A stretch of 64,000 bases of DNA from the NCBI GenBank assembly GCA_037127315.1, contig JBBBDQ010001273.1, positions 3,085,501 to 3,149,500 on the forward strand, written 5' to 3'. This DNA is from Ascarosepion bandense. Lineage: Eukaryota > Mollusca > Cephalopoda > Sepiida > Sepiidae. Shown in pieces: positions 20,640 to 32,159 of the stretch. Under the pieces are notes generated by a model, which worked only from the letters and a program-made list of their open reading frames with translations, ran no database searches and had not been told where the DNA came from. The position numbers were made by a program, and so were the translations under genes. Each line of letters starts with the position of its first letter. Position 1 is the stretch's first letter.

Positions 20640-21550
20640 GCCCATCCATATATTTACCAAAACTAGCTGGATTCTCATATCTTACCCATCACTTGAATTT
20701 TTTAATTTTCTCCAGTTTTTACTTTATATCTTCAAACACAAAAAAATGAATCTCCAAATATTTTCAGCTGCACACTCCGGTTCGACTTTCTTTTTATTTA
20801 TTTCTCCATTAAAACATGTGTCATTTTCCCCAATTTCACGTATTACCGTCTCTCCACGCCTTTCATTAATTTTCTTGTTGACTTTTGATATATCTATACG
20901 CGAAGTCTTTATGATTTCCCTTCTTTTTCACCACTTTCACTTCTGTAAGTTCCCGAGAAAAGTGTGGAGTCTTGTTGTCACTTGGTTTGCAGTCGAATCG
21001 TTCAATTTCTTCTGGTGGTAAAACTCAAAAGAAGAAGAAAAGTTGAGACATATCTAAATTACCCAATGAATATTGTGTCTATACAGATACTATTTCAACG
21101 GATGCGATTAGTAGAACTCGAGGTGTGATCAAGTGCATTCTAGTTACGATGGTCGATGGGACAGGCCCCGACATGCTTTGTAATAGCCGGCCACCATTTC
21201 TTTTTATTAATGCAGCTGCCGCACGTCCAACCATAGGAAGAAAATGTACGGAGCGAAATCCCATTAATATCAACCAAACAAATAGCATCAGTTGGTGGAC
21301 AGACTAATTTGGTTCCATGACAACAAGCATTATTTTGTTTTTTTTGTTTTTTGTTTTTTGCAGTGGGTGGGCCGGATTGTAAATTGTATTGTTTCGTGTT
21401 GTGGTTTATCTCTGAACCTTTGCTTAGCATATATCAAAAGAGTTTTTATTCTTTTAGTTTCATTTGGAAAAAAATAAGACTGGATTTCATTAAACATCTA
21501 TTTAAATCTATCTATCTATCTATGAGTCTAGCTTTATTTCCATTTATCTC

Positions 21551-21554
<4 letters not shown>
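20640..21554. other. No recognised feature
   Basis: Pyrimidine-rich DNA with several mid-sized open frames (for example 20638-21021 plus) rich in Phe, Ser and Leu. I do not regard any as a gene. Confidence 0.35.

Positions 21555-21633
<79 letters not shown>
21555..21633. repeat. (CA)n then (TA)n microsatellite
   Basis: About 50 bases of CA and 29 of TA. Confidence 0.97.
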
Positions 21634-21788
21634 CTGAAATAGGTGTTGTTTCCAACGAGAGAAATTGATATAAAAGAAAAAGTGCGAGAAGCCGTGAAAA
21701 TTTTGTTTAGAGTGTAGATTTATTGTTGCTATTATTATTAATATTACTTGCTTTTTGTATGATAGATTAAGTGTCCATAATGGTTTCT

Positions 21789-21794
21789 GTGTCG

Positions 21795-21853
<59 letters not shown>
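21789..21853. repeat. (TA)n microsatellite
   Basis: About 65 bases of uninterrupted TA. Confidence 0.97.
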
Positions 21854-21856
<3 letters not shown>

Positions 21857-22900
21857 GTACAGATTCGTTAAAAATGAGCATACAAATGCCCTAAGCGTAA
21901 AAGGAACGAAGTTATATCGACAAAATTTTTATATTAAAAGCAAAAACAAAGGATTTCTTATTAAATTAGATCTTTTTTATCCTTGTTAGAAAGTTCGACA
22001 TTTTGGTTAAAATTCTTTTTTTTCTTGCATCAAAGGGTAGCAATGAATTTCACAGTCTTTTTGCAGTGCAAAAGACTGATTAGGAAATTCTTGCAAAAAT
22101 TGAATGATTCGGATTTTAATTAAATTTTTATACTTTTTAAGGAATGTATGAAATTACTTTTTAATTGTTTCCTTTTGAGAATATCTTCATAAAAATACTT
22201 GTTTGTTACATCTATAACCACCTCTTAATTTTTAAGAAATTCTTTGTTGTAGCGTTTAGAATTTATATTAGTTATAAAGACAAGTCTTCGGAGAATTTAA
22301 TTCATTTTTTTCTTAAACAGACCCCCAATATAAAAATGCAATAAAACTAAGACATTACTTAAATGGAAAAGTATTAAAGTGTTTTTGTTTATAAAATATA
22401 TCCTGGGAACTATATTCTAAAAGAAATTTATCGATGAATAATAAAATTTAATAGGGTTGTTTTCAGTTTCCTTCTTTTTTTACATTTTAATTCGAATAAT
22501 TTTAAATCTTTTAAAATGATGTGTTAATTTGTAGAGCTTATGAAATAGTGTTATTAAATTAGGATTCTATTTACTAATCCTAAATAGAAATGCTTACTGC
22601 AATTCATTTTCTACCATTATTTTAAAAATAAATAATTTTGTGTGCATAAAAGCAATTACTTGTATATTAATATTGACTCTCTCGTTTGAGGAAACTTCTA
22701 ATGAGTTTATTATGCATATATAAACAGATGTATCACAAAACTATAAAGTATACCAAGTAACACAAACCACATGGCTTGAGGAATTTCAACAATAAACAAC
22801 GAAATTGGATAGAATATGTAAATTGAGGAGGAAAACATTGGAATAAGTTAGTGGAGTTGAGTAACCAATTTTCCTAAAAAAGTATTTTAAGAGAAGGATT
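21854..22900. other. Very AT-rich stretch, no recognised feature
   Basis: No ORF of note; poly-T and poly-A runs throughout. Confidence 0.45.
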
Positions 22901-22924
22901 TGATAAATTTCAGCCGACAGTGCT

Positions 22925-23165
22925 CTAACAATGAATGCCGAATATTTTCTTAGGAGAAACGGCTAATATTACCATTAGACAGAAGGAAAACTGATACTAC
23001 ACTTAGACAAAGGGAATGATAAAAGCGTAACTCGAGTAACACTGGCTGGTCGAATGCTGAATGTTTCCTTATAAGGAAATTAGCGTTATCTCTCTCACAA
23101 AAATATAAATAGTATCACTAAATCTATACGTAAAGAATTGGTAATCCTGTTACATAAAACTGATA
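22925..23165. repeat. Two diverged tandem units of about 120 bp with a palindromic core
   Basis: AATGCCGAATATTTTCTTAG (22932) and AATGCTGAATGTTTCCTTAT (23053) start two units; the second holds the palindrome TTTCCTTATAAGGAAA. A related CTTCCTTATAAGGAAAG, followed by CTGGCTAATGCC, occurs at 37477. Confidence 0.45.
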
Positions 23166-23204
23166 AAACGCTACAGTTTTTTTATATAATGCATACCATT
23201 TCCT

Positions 23205-23286
23205 GTGCGTTATAGTGCAGTGTATATCGGCACGTGACGACAAATCGGAAAGCCGATTTCGAATTCCAGTTGAATTCCTTGCATTG
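23205..23286 (+). mobile_element. SINE head only (tRNA-like part)
   Basis: TGCGTTATAGTGCAGTG through GAATTCCTTGCATT, then directly a TG microsatellite. The remaining 220 bases of the family consensus are missing. Confidence 0.8.
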
Positions 23287-23389
23287 TGTGTGTGCGTACG
23301 TGTGTGTGAAAGAGTTTTCTGAATTGTGCTTCATACATAGAGACAAAGACAGGAAAAGCTTTTTCACTTACAATATATTACAGTATATT

Positions 23390-24960
23390 TAAGTTTCGTG
23401 TTAGTGTATGTTTCTCTCTATGTATATTTGTCTTACTGCAAATTTCTCTCTATGGAATTTGTCTTTTGGTGTAAGTTTCTCTACGTGTAATTTTTCTCTT
23501 AGTGTATGTGTGTATATGCAAGATTTGTCTTAGTGTATGTTTATCCCTATCTCAGTTTTCTCTCTGAGTTTTTCCCTACGTGGAAAATTTTCATTGATGT
23601 ATGTTTCTTTATATGTAATTTGCTGTATGAGTTTTTACATATTTGTAAATTTTGTTCAAGTGTATGCTTTTCTCTTCGTATATTTCTTCTTGCTGTATAT
23701 TTTTGTATATGCAAGTTTTGTCTTAGTCTATGTTACACTCAGTGTAAGTTTTCTTTTGGAGCAGGTTGCTTTACATTTGAGACTGAGTTTTTTTCTATTT
23801 GTAAATTTTGTATTAGTTTATGTCTTTTCCGTGTAACTTTTCTCTTGGCGTATGTTTCTGTATATGCAAGTTTTGACATACTGTGTTTCTCTCAGTTTAC
23901 ATTTTCTCATGGTGTTTCTGTTGTGTAAGTTTTCTCTTATTGTATGTTTCTCTATAAATAATTTGTTTCTCTGAGTTTTTTCATGTGTGTAACTTTTCTC
24001 TTGGTGTATCTTTCTTTACATGTACGTTTTTCTGTCTGAGTTTTCCTGTATATAAATATTGTCTTAATGTATGTTTCTCTATATGTAAGTTTTGTCTTAG
24101 TGTACCTTTCTCTATATTTAAATTTTGTCTTGGTGTATGTTTCTCTATATGTAAGTTTTGTCTTAGTGTATGTTTCTCTATATGTAAGTTTTGTCTTAGT
24201 GTATGTTTCTCTATATGTAAGTTTTGTCTTAGTGTATGTTTCTCTATATGTAAAAACTTTGTCTTAGTGCACGTTTCTCTATATGTAAGTTTTGTCTCTT
24301 ACTGTATATTTCTCTATATGTAAGTTTTGTCTTAGTGTATGTTTCTCTACATGTAAGTTTTGTCTTAGTGGATGTTTCTCTATATTTAAATTTTGTCTTG
24401 GTGTATGTTTCTCTATATGTAAGTTTTGTCTTAGTGTATGTTTCTCTATATGTAAGTTTTGTCTTAGTGTATGTTTCTCTATATGTAAGTTTTGTCTTAG
24501 TGTATGTTTCTCTATATTTAAATTTTGTCTTGGTGTATGTTTCTCTATATGTAAGTTTTGTCTTAGTGTATGTTTCTCTATATGTAAAAACTTTGTCTTA
24601 GTGTACGTTTCTCTATATGTAAGTTTTGTCTCTTACTGTATATTTCTCTATATGTAAGTTTTGTCTTAGAGTATGTTTCTCTATATGTAAATTTTCTATT
24701 GATGCATGTTCCTCTCTATATATGTTTTCTTTCTTCTTTTCCCTATGCAGGTTTTCTCTTAGTGAATGTTTCTCTATATTTAAGTTTTGTCTCTGAGCTT
24801 TTCACTGTATGTGCTTTTCTCTTGGTGTATAGTTCTCTATACCTACCCTTTTTCTTAGTGTGGCTTTTTAAAATGTATTTTTTATCTTAGTGTATGTTTC
24901 TCTATATGTATGCGATTTTTGGAGTATGTTATTCTTTATGTATGTTGTCACTCATTGTGT
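23390..24960. repeat. 33-bp minisatellite with a 334-bp higher-order period
   Basis: The unit TGTATGTTTCTCTATATG plus TAAGTTTTGTCTTAG (33 bases) is repeated with near-identity between about 24060 and 24700 and in diverged form on both sides. Landmark variants (TAAAAACTTT at 24251 and 24585; TGTCTCTTACTG at 24293 and 24627) are 334 bp apart, showing a duplication of a block of about ten units. Because 33 is divisible by three, plus-strand frames stay open (23506-23928, 23985-24323, 24292-24657), but they are hydrophobic 11-residue repeats (YVSLYVSFVLV) with no sign of being genes. Confidence 0.95.
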
Positions 24961-24984
24961 GTTTCTCTATATGTGCTTGTATGT

Positions 24985-25027
24985 GAGAAAGAAAGAGATA
25001 GAGAGAGAAAGAGAGAGAGAGAGAGAT
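24985..25027. repeat. (GA)n tract
   Basis: AGAAAGAGATAG passing into pure GA. Confidence 0.9.
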
Positions 25028-25069
25028 TGAATAATTTTCCTGAATTTGTTTGCGAGTGTGCCTGTGTTT

Positions 25070-25610
25070 GTTTCTCTCTCTTGATGTATAAGTTTCAAAC
25101 ACTCAACAAAACGTATATATATTTCAAGTCTAGTGTGCAGAAAAATAGTGTTAATAGTGAAACATGTAACTGTAGGGATAAAAGGAAATATCCACTGGAT
25201 GAAGTTTGTAAAACAGAAGGGATGCTTTACAAACCGGAAGTAGAGGATGTAAATGGTCACAGTAAAGTATATATGGGTTGCATTGAAAGCTGCTTCAAGA
25301 AGAGATTGTACAATCACGAGTCATCTTTCTGACTGGGAATCTACACGAATTGTACTACACTGTCCATCCATGTGTGGCAATTAAAGGAGAAAAATAATAA
25401 AAGCCCTAACGTAAGTTGGAGTAAATTGAAAAAAAAATCTAGATTTACGGTATTGGTAGTGATGTCTGCAGATGTTGTCAAGAAAATAAATTGGCAATAA
25501 TAGCATATCCAGACTAAAAGAAGCTATTTAATGAGAGGAAGAAGTCTGAGAATATGTCGAGATATAAACACACTAGAAGGTATATTTTAGATTTATACGA
25601 AGCCCGATGA
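25070..25610 (+). mobile_element. Penelope-like element relic (GIY-YIG endonuclease region)
   Basis: Translation gives 'CNCRDKRKYPLDEVCKTEGM', then 'KVYMGCIESCFKKRLYNHES', matching the Cys-rich block and the GIY-YIG endonuclease core (Y.G.....F..R..NH) of Penelope-like elements. A stop follows 'NHESSF' near 25332, after which 'IHVWQLKEKN' and 'VSWSKLKKKSRF' continue in another frame. The endonuclease would nick target DNA; this copy is inactive. Confidence 0.75.
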
Positions 25611-26160
25611 AAGTATGAGAATTTTTTAAATCCTCTCTCATTCAATTATCTTTATCCTTTCTTTACTTCTTCCTTTATGCTGGCCTTTTTTGTGTTTATA
25701 AATAAAAAAATAAGGTGATAGATTATATAATTAGCCTCTACTAGCCGATAAGCCTTTTCACTACCAGAGTTGACTTGTCTCACTACCGAGTTGTGCACTG
25801 AGTGACCTTTTTTCTCCGTACTTTATTACTGTCTTGCACGTTTGTTCATACTTTTTATTTTTTATTTTTTGCAAGTATCTTTGTCTTTTTGAAATGTTTG
25901 TTTTACTTGAGCTGAGGTTGGTGACCCACCATTAAGGAGGCCTCTCCTCAGAACAAAACCTTCCTGTTACCCCATCAGCATGAGTAACTGATAGACCCAA
26001 ACGGGCCCGGAGTACTATGAGACCTAGAAGGATGTGTACAAAGATTTCATTTGGGAAAACGATCTCTTAATAGTTCTTTCTGTCTTTGAGGTTGTAGCTA
26101 CCAGGACGATTTCCTTGCTAACCACGGATAAATAAATAGAAAAAAGTCAGCAGGGAAATT

Positions 26161-26679
26161 ATGAATGTTAAAAGGCCTCAGCATAGCCCCAAATATGCTG
26201 ACAAGGCGTTCAAACGCTTTGTGGGACATCCTACTGGCTACAGTAGAAGCCAGAGTACTGCTGGGAATCATCCTCACCATGAAATTGGTGTGGTTGCAAG
26301 CCGAGTATATGGGCACCCGTTACACTGGGTGTCCATGGAGATTTTGGACGAACATTTTGAGGTTTTCTTTGTTCATTACGGACAAGTAGACGATATCACT
26401 TGTGCAAAAAGCAAGACGGGCATTGCCACCGGAGACAACTTCTTGCAAGTGAAAAAGACCCGTGATATCTTAACGTGCAACGATCTGAACACCCTGGTAA
26501 TTGTTGAAGGTCGTCGATTCTACTGCATGTCTTGTGGTGAAGCGAGGAACTTATCAAAGGCACGACCCAACAACGAAACCAACAACATACAAAGAAGCAG
26601 TGGCCTTGGCAGTGGCAGTAGTGAGGAAGGGACAAAAGTTCTGGCTAGTGTGATATCCAAGAAAAGCGGAAACAACTAA
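26161..26679 (+). pseudogene. ORF1 (gag-like, zinc-knuckle) of the Tx1/L1-like LINE
   Basis: A 172-codon open frame. Its C-terminal half includes 'TLVIVEGRRFYCMSCGEARN' and 'LSKARP', which corresponds to the usual zinc knuckle of this ORF1 family. Two of the four metal ligands appear lost: the His position reads Asn and the last Cys position reads Arg. The first 60 residues may be partly out of frame. The protein would bind element RNA; this copy probably would not. Confidence 0.6.
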
Positions 26680-27099
26680 AACTGCAACTGAAGTAAAGTA
26701 GTAACATCGGACGCAACAACAACAACAACGGAAACTGCGTAAACATTTGCATCAGCAAAAGCAGCCGTAGTAAAAGCAACAATATCAACCGCAGCAGCCA
26801 CAAGAGCAGCGGCAGACGAATGAAGGTATAGACGCGGAGGATATTCCCCACCGAAATCATCTTCTTTAAAAAAGGGGGATGAAGGATGAGGAAGTGGAGG
26901 ACAAGCCGTATAGAAATAGAAGAGAAATCCGCTTGAAGTCGGTCGGAGAATGTCATGAAGCATTCGAAATCCTAATAACATTCTCCTTTTTGCCGAACAG
27001 AAATGAGCCTAGTTATGGCCAAAGAGAAAAGAGCCTTCACCATTTGCTTCAGTAATTGCTGACCATCTTCTTCCTCCACACTAACCTCTAAAACTACTC

Positions 27100-28500
27100 A
27101 CCTTAGGAAAACGATACTGTTTCCCAAGGAGAAGACCATTTGTGTAGATGCACGAAGGAATCTGGTCATTGTGATGAAGAATTTCGCAGCTATTTGGCTG
27201 ACTTTCTTCGGCTTTCGTTGACTGAAGCGGCTAGCTGTGAGGATGAGATTACAGAGGGTGAACTCTACACTGAAAAGAGTCGGCAGTGGCAAGTCTCGGG
27301 GACTTGTTGGTCTTCCCTTCGAATTGTTCATGAATCTGTCGCATAACTTTGTGTTGATTTTGAGAGTCGTGTTCAACAACTGTTTTCAGCAAGGATGCGA
27401 TTCAAATCGATATCCAGAGGTGTTATCATGCTGTTGGAAAAAAAAACAAGAATTAAATGATTAACGGTCTATAACTATGTTAATCACAGAGTTAAAGATT
27501 TTGGCCAAAATCCTGATGGATAGTTTGCAGTCGGTTGCAGAGATTCTGTTCAATTGAGATCACTCAACCATTAGTTATTGACTTCTGCAGGCCGCCGGAT
27601 TCAAGCCAGATTTCTGCAAGTGGAACAGTCTTCCGTATCACTCCTAATGCAGTAGTACAGGTTAACGGAAAGCGGCTGCGCGCTTTTTCTCTGTCTCGGT
27701 CGGTTCATCAGCGTTGTCTACTGTCGCTCTTAATTTATATTTTGGCATTAGAAATTCTACTATGCCGGTTGAGGAACAGGGTGTGCAATCAAGCCCTACG
27801 TCCAATGACTGTCCATGGTGGTGCTTTAGTCATGGTTCCCACTACGCTGATGAAGTTTTTATTCTTATCTGCAATAGTGATATTGGGGTGGTACACAAAA
27901 CGTGCTTGAAAGGTATGCAAACGTCACCGGGGCCAAAATTAAGTGCGACAAGTCTTCCGGGTTGCGGTTAGATGCCTGGAATGAAGTCGCTCTTCTCGGG
28001 CATTTTAGTTCGATTGACTGACCTGTCAACATTGTTGGAATGTGGTTTGGACCCGGGCTTCAACTGAAGAATAACTGGTCGGAGGTACAGAGAAGGGTTT
28101 GTGCGGTCGTCTAGACTTGGCATCTAAGGCAGCTGTCCGTGAAGTGCACAGCCGAGGCGTGTGCCACTTACGTCTTTTCTTCCATCCTTTACCGGTCGTC
28201 TGTATTCTCTCTTTTTATCTCAGAGATGCTAGTGTCATGATAATTTGGAAATGCCACATATAACAAGCTGCCGACACGCCTTGAGTTTGGCTTTTTTATG
28301 TTGCGTGTTGAAAGCGGACTCGATCATGGAGCGTTAGATACGTCTTCCCAAGCCTTACTATCGCTCCTCTCGTATTTGGGGCTAAGTGCCCAAGACTCAG
28401 TCGATATTACTCTGATAGTGTCGAGTTGCCTTGAGGGTCATTTCTTGATTCAATGTTCTTCCACGGCTTAGGAGCCTCTTGTATCGGGAATTATTGGAAG
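27100..28500 (+). pseudogene. ORF2 reverse transcriptase remnant of the Tx1/L1-like LINE
   Basis: Recognisable blocks lie in three frames: 'ITEGELYT' and 'LKRVGSGKSRGLVGLPFELF' (27240-27330), 'TELKILAKILMDSLQSVAE' (27489-27545), 'VVQVNGKRLRAFSLSRSVHQ' (27650-27710), 'HYADEVFIL' (27838-27865; second catalytic Asp replaced by Glu), and 'GLRLDAWNEVALLGHFSSID' plus 'WFGPGLQLKNNWSEVQ' (27965-28090). A stretch between the K-I-L-A-K block and the VNG block is far too short, so part of the RT fingers/palm has been deleted near 27560. Not functional. Confidence 0.75.
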
Positions 28501-29340
28501 GCGTCGCGAAGGATCTTCCCTGTGAGCGGTTCTGATTAGATTCTTTAAGTATGAGATGTAGACCAAACTGATAGAAATAGTTTCTTTTTGACAGAGTTTA
28601 GCTAAAAAGTCAATGAAAAAAGCGAATAAACGGATTAATTTTCTTTTCCAAATCCCCTTGGTAGCTACGCGGCGATTTCTTTTTGAACCCTCATTTGGTT
28701 ATGCTTGGCAGACTCGCTTTGTTTACCTAGTTAATGTAAGTGTCATTCCTGGCCTGTTCCCGGCATTCTCTTTGATTATGATCCATATATTGTTTTTGTC
28801 CTCTTTGTTTTTCATCTCTACTGGATCAGTCGTCGTTTTCACACGTTTTATCCCTCCCTCACTCTTTTTAATTCTGTCTAAAGACAGAACACAGCAACCA
28901 CATTTTTATTTGTGGGGTGGATGTGTCCTACTAACATCAGTTATTTTTTTAGTTTGAATGTTTGGCTATATTTTAGTTTTGTTTTTAAGTTCATAACAAC
29001 TCGCACTTTATATCATTATATTTTTATATCTTTTTGTAAGGACATTTGTACATAAAGATTTTTTAATATAATGAGTTTTGTAGGATCCCTGTAAACATGT
29101 GCTGTTGTGGTATATGTAGGATTGAATGAGATGGATCAGCTCTTGCGACGATTGAGAAAAATTGCAAGAAATGAATAGATCGTGAATCTAATTATTTAGG
29201 TGGAGGATAGAAAGTGTGGGCCACTTTTACCCCACACCTTCTTTTTGGCCTTGTGCCAACATTTTTGTTTAAACAGCAGTAAATAATGTACTGCCTGATG
29301 ACATCATATAAGTTGAAAACATGGCAATGCAATATATATA

Positions 29341-29400
29341 TATGGAGAGAATGAGAGAGCGAGAGAGAGAGAGAAGGGAGAAAGGGAGAGAGAGATCAAT
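29341..29400. repeat. GA-rich tract
   Basis: Imperfect GAGAGA/GGGAGAAAGG repeats following a short TA run. Confidence 0.9.
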
Positions 29401-29597
29401 AAGTCAATTATTCTGGAGTATAAAACATAGTTATTAGCTGAATATTGACAAAAAATTACTTCATAAAGTTCGATTTATTTAATTAATATTCACTACTGAA
29501 GGAAGTGAATTTACAAAGAAAGAACTCTTGCCGAAAAAATGATTTCTGATGTCCAAATATATTTACAACATGAGGTTACGGACATACTGATGTAACT

Positions 29598-29620
29598 ATA
29601 TATCTATCTATCTATCTATC

Positions 29621-29672
<52 letters not shown>
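29598..29672. repeat. (TATC)n, (TA)n, (TG)n compound microsatellite
   Basis: Three different simple repeats follow each other without spacer; a weaker TG-rich run continues to about 29780. Confidence 0.97.
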
Positions 29673-30044
29673 GACAGACGTATATATAGATATATTGTAT
29701 GTCCAATAATCTCTATATATAAAGTGTGTGTGTGTATGTGTATGCGCATGTGTTTGTATGTGCGTGTGTGTATGTGTATGACAGTGTATGGGGAGGTGTC
29801 AGTTGTTTCTTTTGTTTTCGGTGATGCTTTTGATTTCATATTTTGTATTCATTGAAATTTTCCGTTGGCACTCAAGGGAAATCACCGTGTCTCATTTGAT
29901 AACTCAATCCGACAACCATCTTTTCCGCCTTAGTGACGCCACTTTCAAGTCGATTGAAACAAAGCAAAGAGACGTACACATATTCTTGCATAATTAAAAT
30001 AAAAAAATACGTAGAATTATAAAAAGGTACATGAATACACAAAA

Positions 30045-30780
30045 TTGAATTAGAAAGAAAGAAAGAATAAAGACAGAAAGAAAGAAAAAAGTAAGAAAAA
30101 GGAAATATTAAAAACTGGATAAATAAAGAAAGAAAAGAAGAATATTAAAACTAGAAGAAAGAAAATAAGAAACAAACAAACAAACAAATAAAAATATTCA
30201 AAACAGGAGAAATAAATAAATAATGAATAAATAATTGTAACAGGTGAAAGAAATAAATAAATAAAGAAAGAAAGAATGAAATAATTATATAAAGAAAGCG
30301 TATTAAAATCAGGAGAAAGAAAGAAAACAAAAATAAAGGAAGGAACATAAAAACAAGGCAATAAGCAAGAAAAAAGAAAGAAAAAGAAAGAAAGAAATTA
30401 AAAACAAGAGCAATAAATGTATGAAGAAGAAATATTACAAACAGGGGAAGAAAGAGAAAAAAGAAAGAAAGAAAGAAAAAAGAAAGAAAGAAAGAAATAA
30501 GTAAATGAAAACATTAAAAACTGGAGAAATGAAAGAAACTTCAAAACAGGAATAAAAGAAAAATATAAATAAATGAATCAACAATAAATAAAGAAAGGAA
30601 AGTAAGGTGAAATAACTGAAGAAAAAAGAATATAAAATACAAAAGAAAGAATGAAAAAAACTGAAAAAGGAATATTGAAAACAGAATAGATATAAAAAAA
30701 AGAAAGTAAGAAAATAGGAATTAAAAAATTCTAAAAAACATGAAAAATATAGAAAGAAAACATGAATATTAAAATCGGGA

Positions 30781-30825
<45 letters not shown>

Positions 30826-31075
30826 GTGTTAAACCCGTAGAAGGAAAAAGAAAAGATAAAAAGATCGAAGAGATTAAAAAGAAAGAAATCCAATGGAAAA
30901 AAATGTAATTGAATGGGAAAAATACATAAATAAAAAAAGAAAGAAAGAAAGAAAGAAAGAAAAACAGTAAAATATTAAAAAGAGGAGAAATAAATACATA
31001 AATGAATAAATAAGAAATAAAGAAAGAAAGAAAGAAAGGAGGAAGGAAGGAAAGAAAGAAAGAAACTTGTATACA
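30045..31075. repeat. About 1 kb of AAAG/AAAT-rich minisatellite, purine-rich on the plus strand
   Basis: Almost all bases on the plus strand are A or G. (GAAA)n cores are separated by recurring phrases like AATATTAAAAACAGGAGAAA about every 40-60 bp. Long minus-strand open frames (for example 30435-30893) only reflect the missing stop codons in the pyrimidine strand. Confidence 0.93.
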
Positions 31076-31403
31076 AATAGAGGGATTGCTGTCCAAATAT
31101 AAAATTGATGGTTGGTTTTCCGGTTTCTTCTGAAGTATAGGTCAGCTCTATACTTCTAACGTCTCCGATTAATCTCTGAAATTTTATTTACTATTTAATT
31201 ATTTTACGCAAGAAGAGTAGATACGTTCTGTTATTGTCTGGTTCAACTCCTCCCGGTCTTTTGAGCAGAAGTAAAGGTTTACGCATTTTTCCTGTTTGGG
31301 ATTGAAATTCTGGTTTATTCTAAAGCCTTTTTAATTCTCCTTTATTCCCAGTTGCCCCTTGCATATTATCCCCTCTCCGGGGTAAATTCATATATATATA
31401 TAT

Positions 31404-31523
31404 AATATTTTACATTTGGAGAATCGTTATTTTAACAGTTTATCAAAGAAGATCAGTTGCATGGAGCTGAGAAGACGGTTTTGATAAACCGTCGAAATAG
31501 TTATTTTCCAAATGTAAAATATT
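31404..31523. repeat. Foldback with an embedded CTGA...CGAAA hairpin
   Basis: Outer arms AATATTTTACATTTGGA (31404-31420) and its exact reverse complement (31507-31523) enclose a weaker inner pairing and a perfect inner hairpin GACGGTTT/TGAT/AAACCGTC (31474-31493). It is flanked by CTGAGAA and GAAAT, as in the PLE 3' ends elsewhere in the window. The RTE relic begins shortly after. Confidence 0.7.
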
Positions 31524-31579
31524 GAGTTTATATGTGAAATAAATAGTTGCTTTGTTAATTAAATTTACTGAATTGTTAT

Positions 31580-32020
31580 GTAATATCTGTCCTCCTTTAT
31601 GGTAGCGAATACTGGACAATTTCCTCGAGGACGAAGAGGCTCGAAGCAACAGAAATATGGTTTTGCAGAAGAATACTGAGGATAACATGGACCCAACATG
31701 TGAGCAACGACAAGGTTTTGAAGAGAATGAAAATGAAAAGAAAATGTATACTTAGCATCAGAGACAACTGGTGTTTCTTGGACACGTAATAAGGAAGGCG
31801 GGCTTAAAGAATATAATACTCACAGGACGGATTGAAGGAAATAGAGATAGCGGAAGGCAACGCGAGACAGTTGATGGGCTTGAGCAAGTGAATGGTGGAA
31901 CAGGTTTTGGGAGAGATATCAAGAGAAAAATATTAAGGACAAAAAGGGATAGGGGCAAGTGAAAGTCAATGATCGCCTGTGACCTGAAGGGACACGGCAC
32001 ATCAAGAAGAAGAGGAACAA
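31580..32020 (+). mobile_element. RTE-like LINE relic, 3' end
   Basis: Translation follows the RTE C-terminal tail: 'LLYGSEYWTISSRTKRLEAT'-like (31590-31650), 'MFLGHVIRKAGLKNIILTGR' and 'IEGNRDSGRQRETVDGL' (31771-31870). It ends CGGCACATCAAGAAGAAGAG, a short AAG-repeat terminus typical of RTE elements. Two frameshifts; 5' truncated. Confidence 0.82.
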
Positions 32021-32159
32021 TGAACATATATAAGTGCATTTCTTTCTTATTAGAATTTGAATATATTTAGTTTGTGTATGTATAGGTGTATATATGTTAG
32101 AAAGAGTGATTATATGTATGCCTAAGAGAAAGTGTGTATGTATGTGTGTTTGTGGGTGC

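Larger units (their letters stand above)
25890..29110 (+). mobile_element. Tx1/L1-like LINE with ORF1 and ORF2 remnants
   Basis: Order of parts: 5' UTR-like sequence; ORF1 (26161-26679) ending in a decayed zinc knuckle; interval 26680-27100; RT N-terminal region (27100-27540); RT palm in shifting frames (27540-28000); C-terminal region near 28000-28500; and a probable 3' UTR to about 29110 (TTGTAAGGACATTTGTACAT near 29033). Many stops and shifts. The match to Tx1-type ORF2 proteins is my recognition of typical phrases, and the clade should be confirmed. Confidence 0.75.

Noticed and set aside
23506..24890. Long plus-strand open frames encoding YVSLYVSF repeats
   Set aside because: They follow from a 33-bp tandem repeat whose length is divisible by three; two plus-strand frames are open at once with overlapping coordinates, which argues against selection on a protein.
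28613..28957. 114-codon hydrophobic ORF
   Set aside because: Lies in the probable 3' region of the Tx1/L1-like LINE, is T-rich and has no domain.
30050..31096. Long Phe/Leu/Ser-rich minus-strand frames
   Set aside because: The strand is nearly pure pyrimidine, so stop codons are rare by composition.
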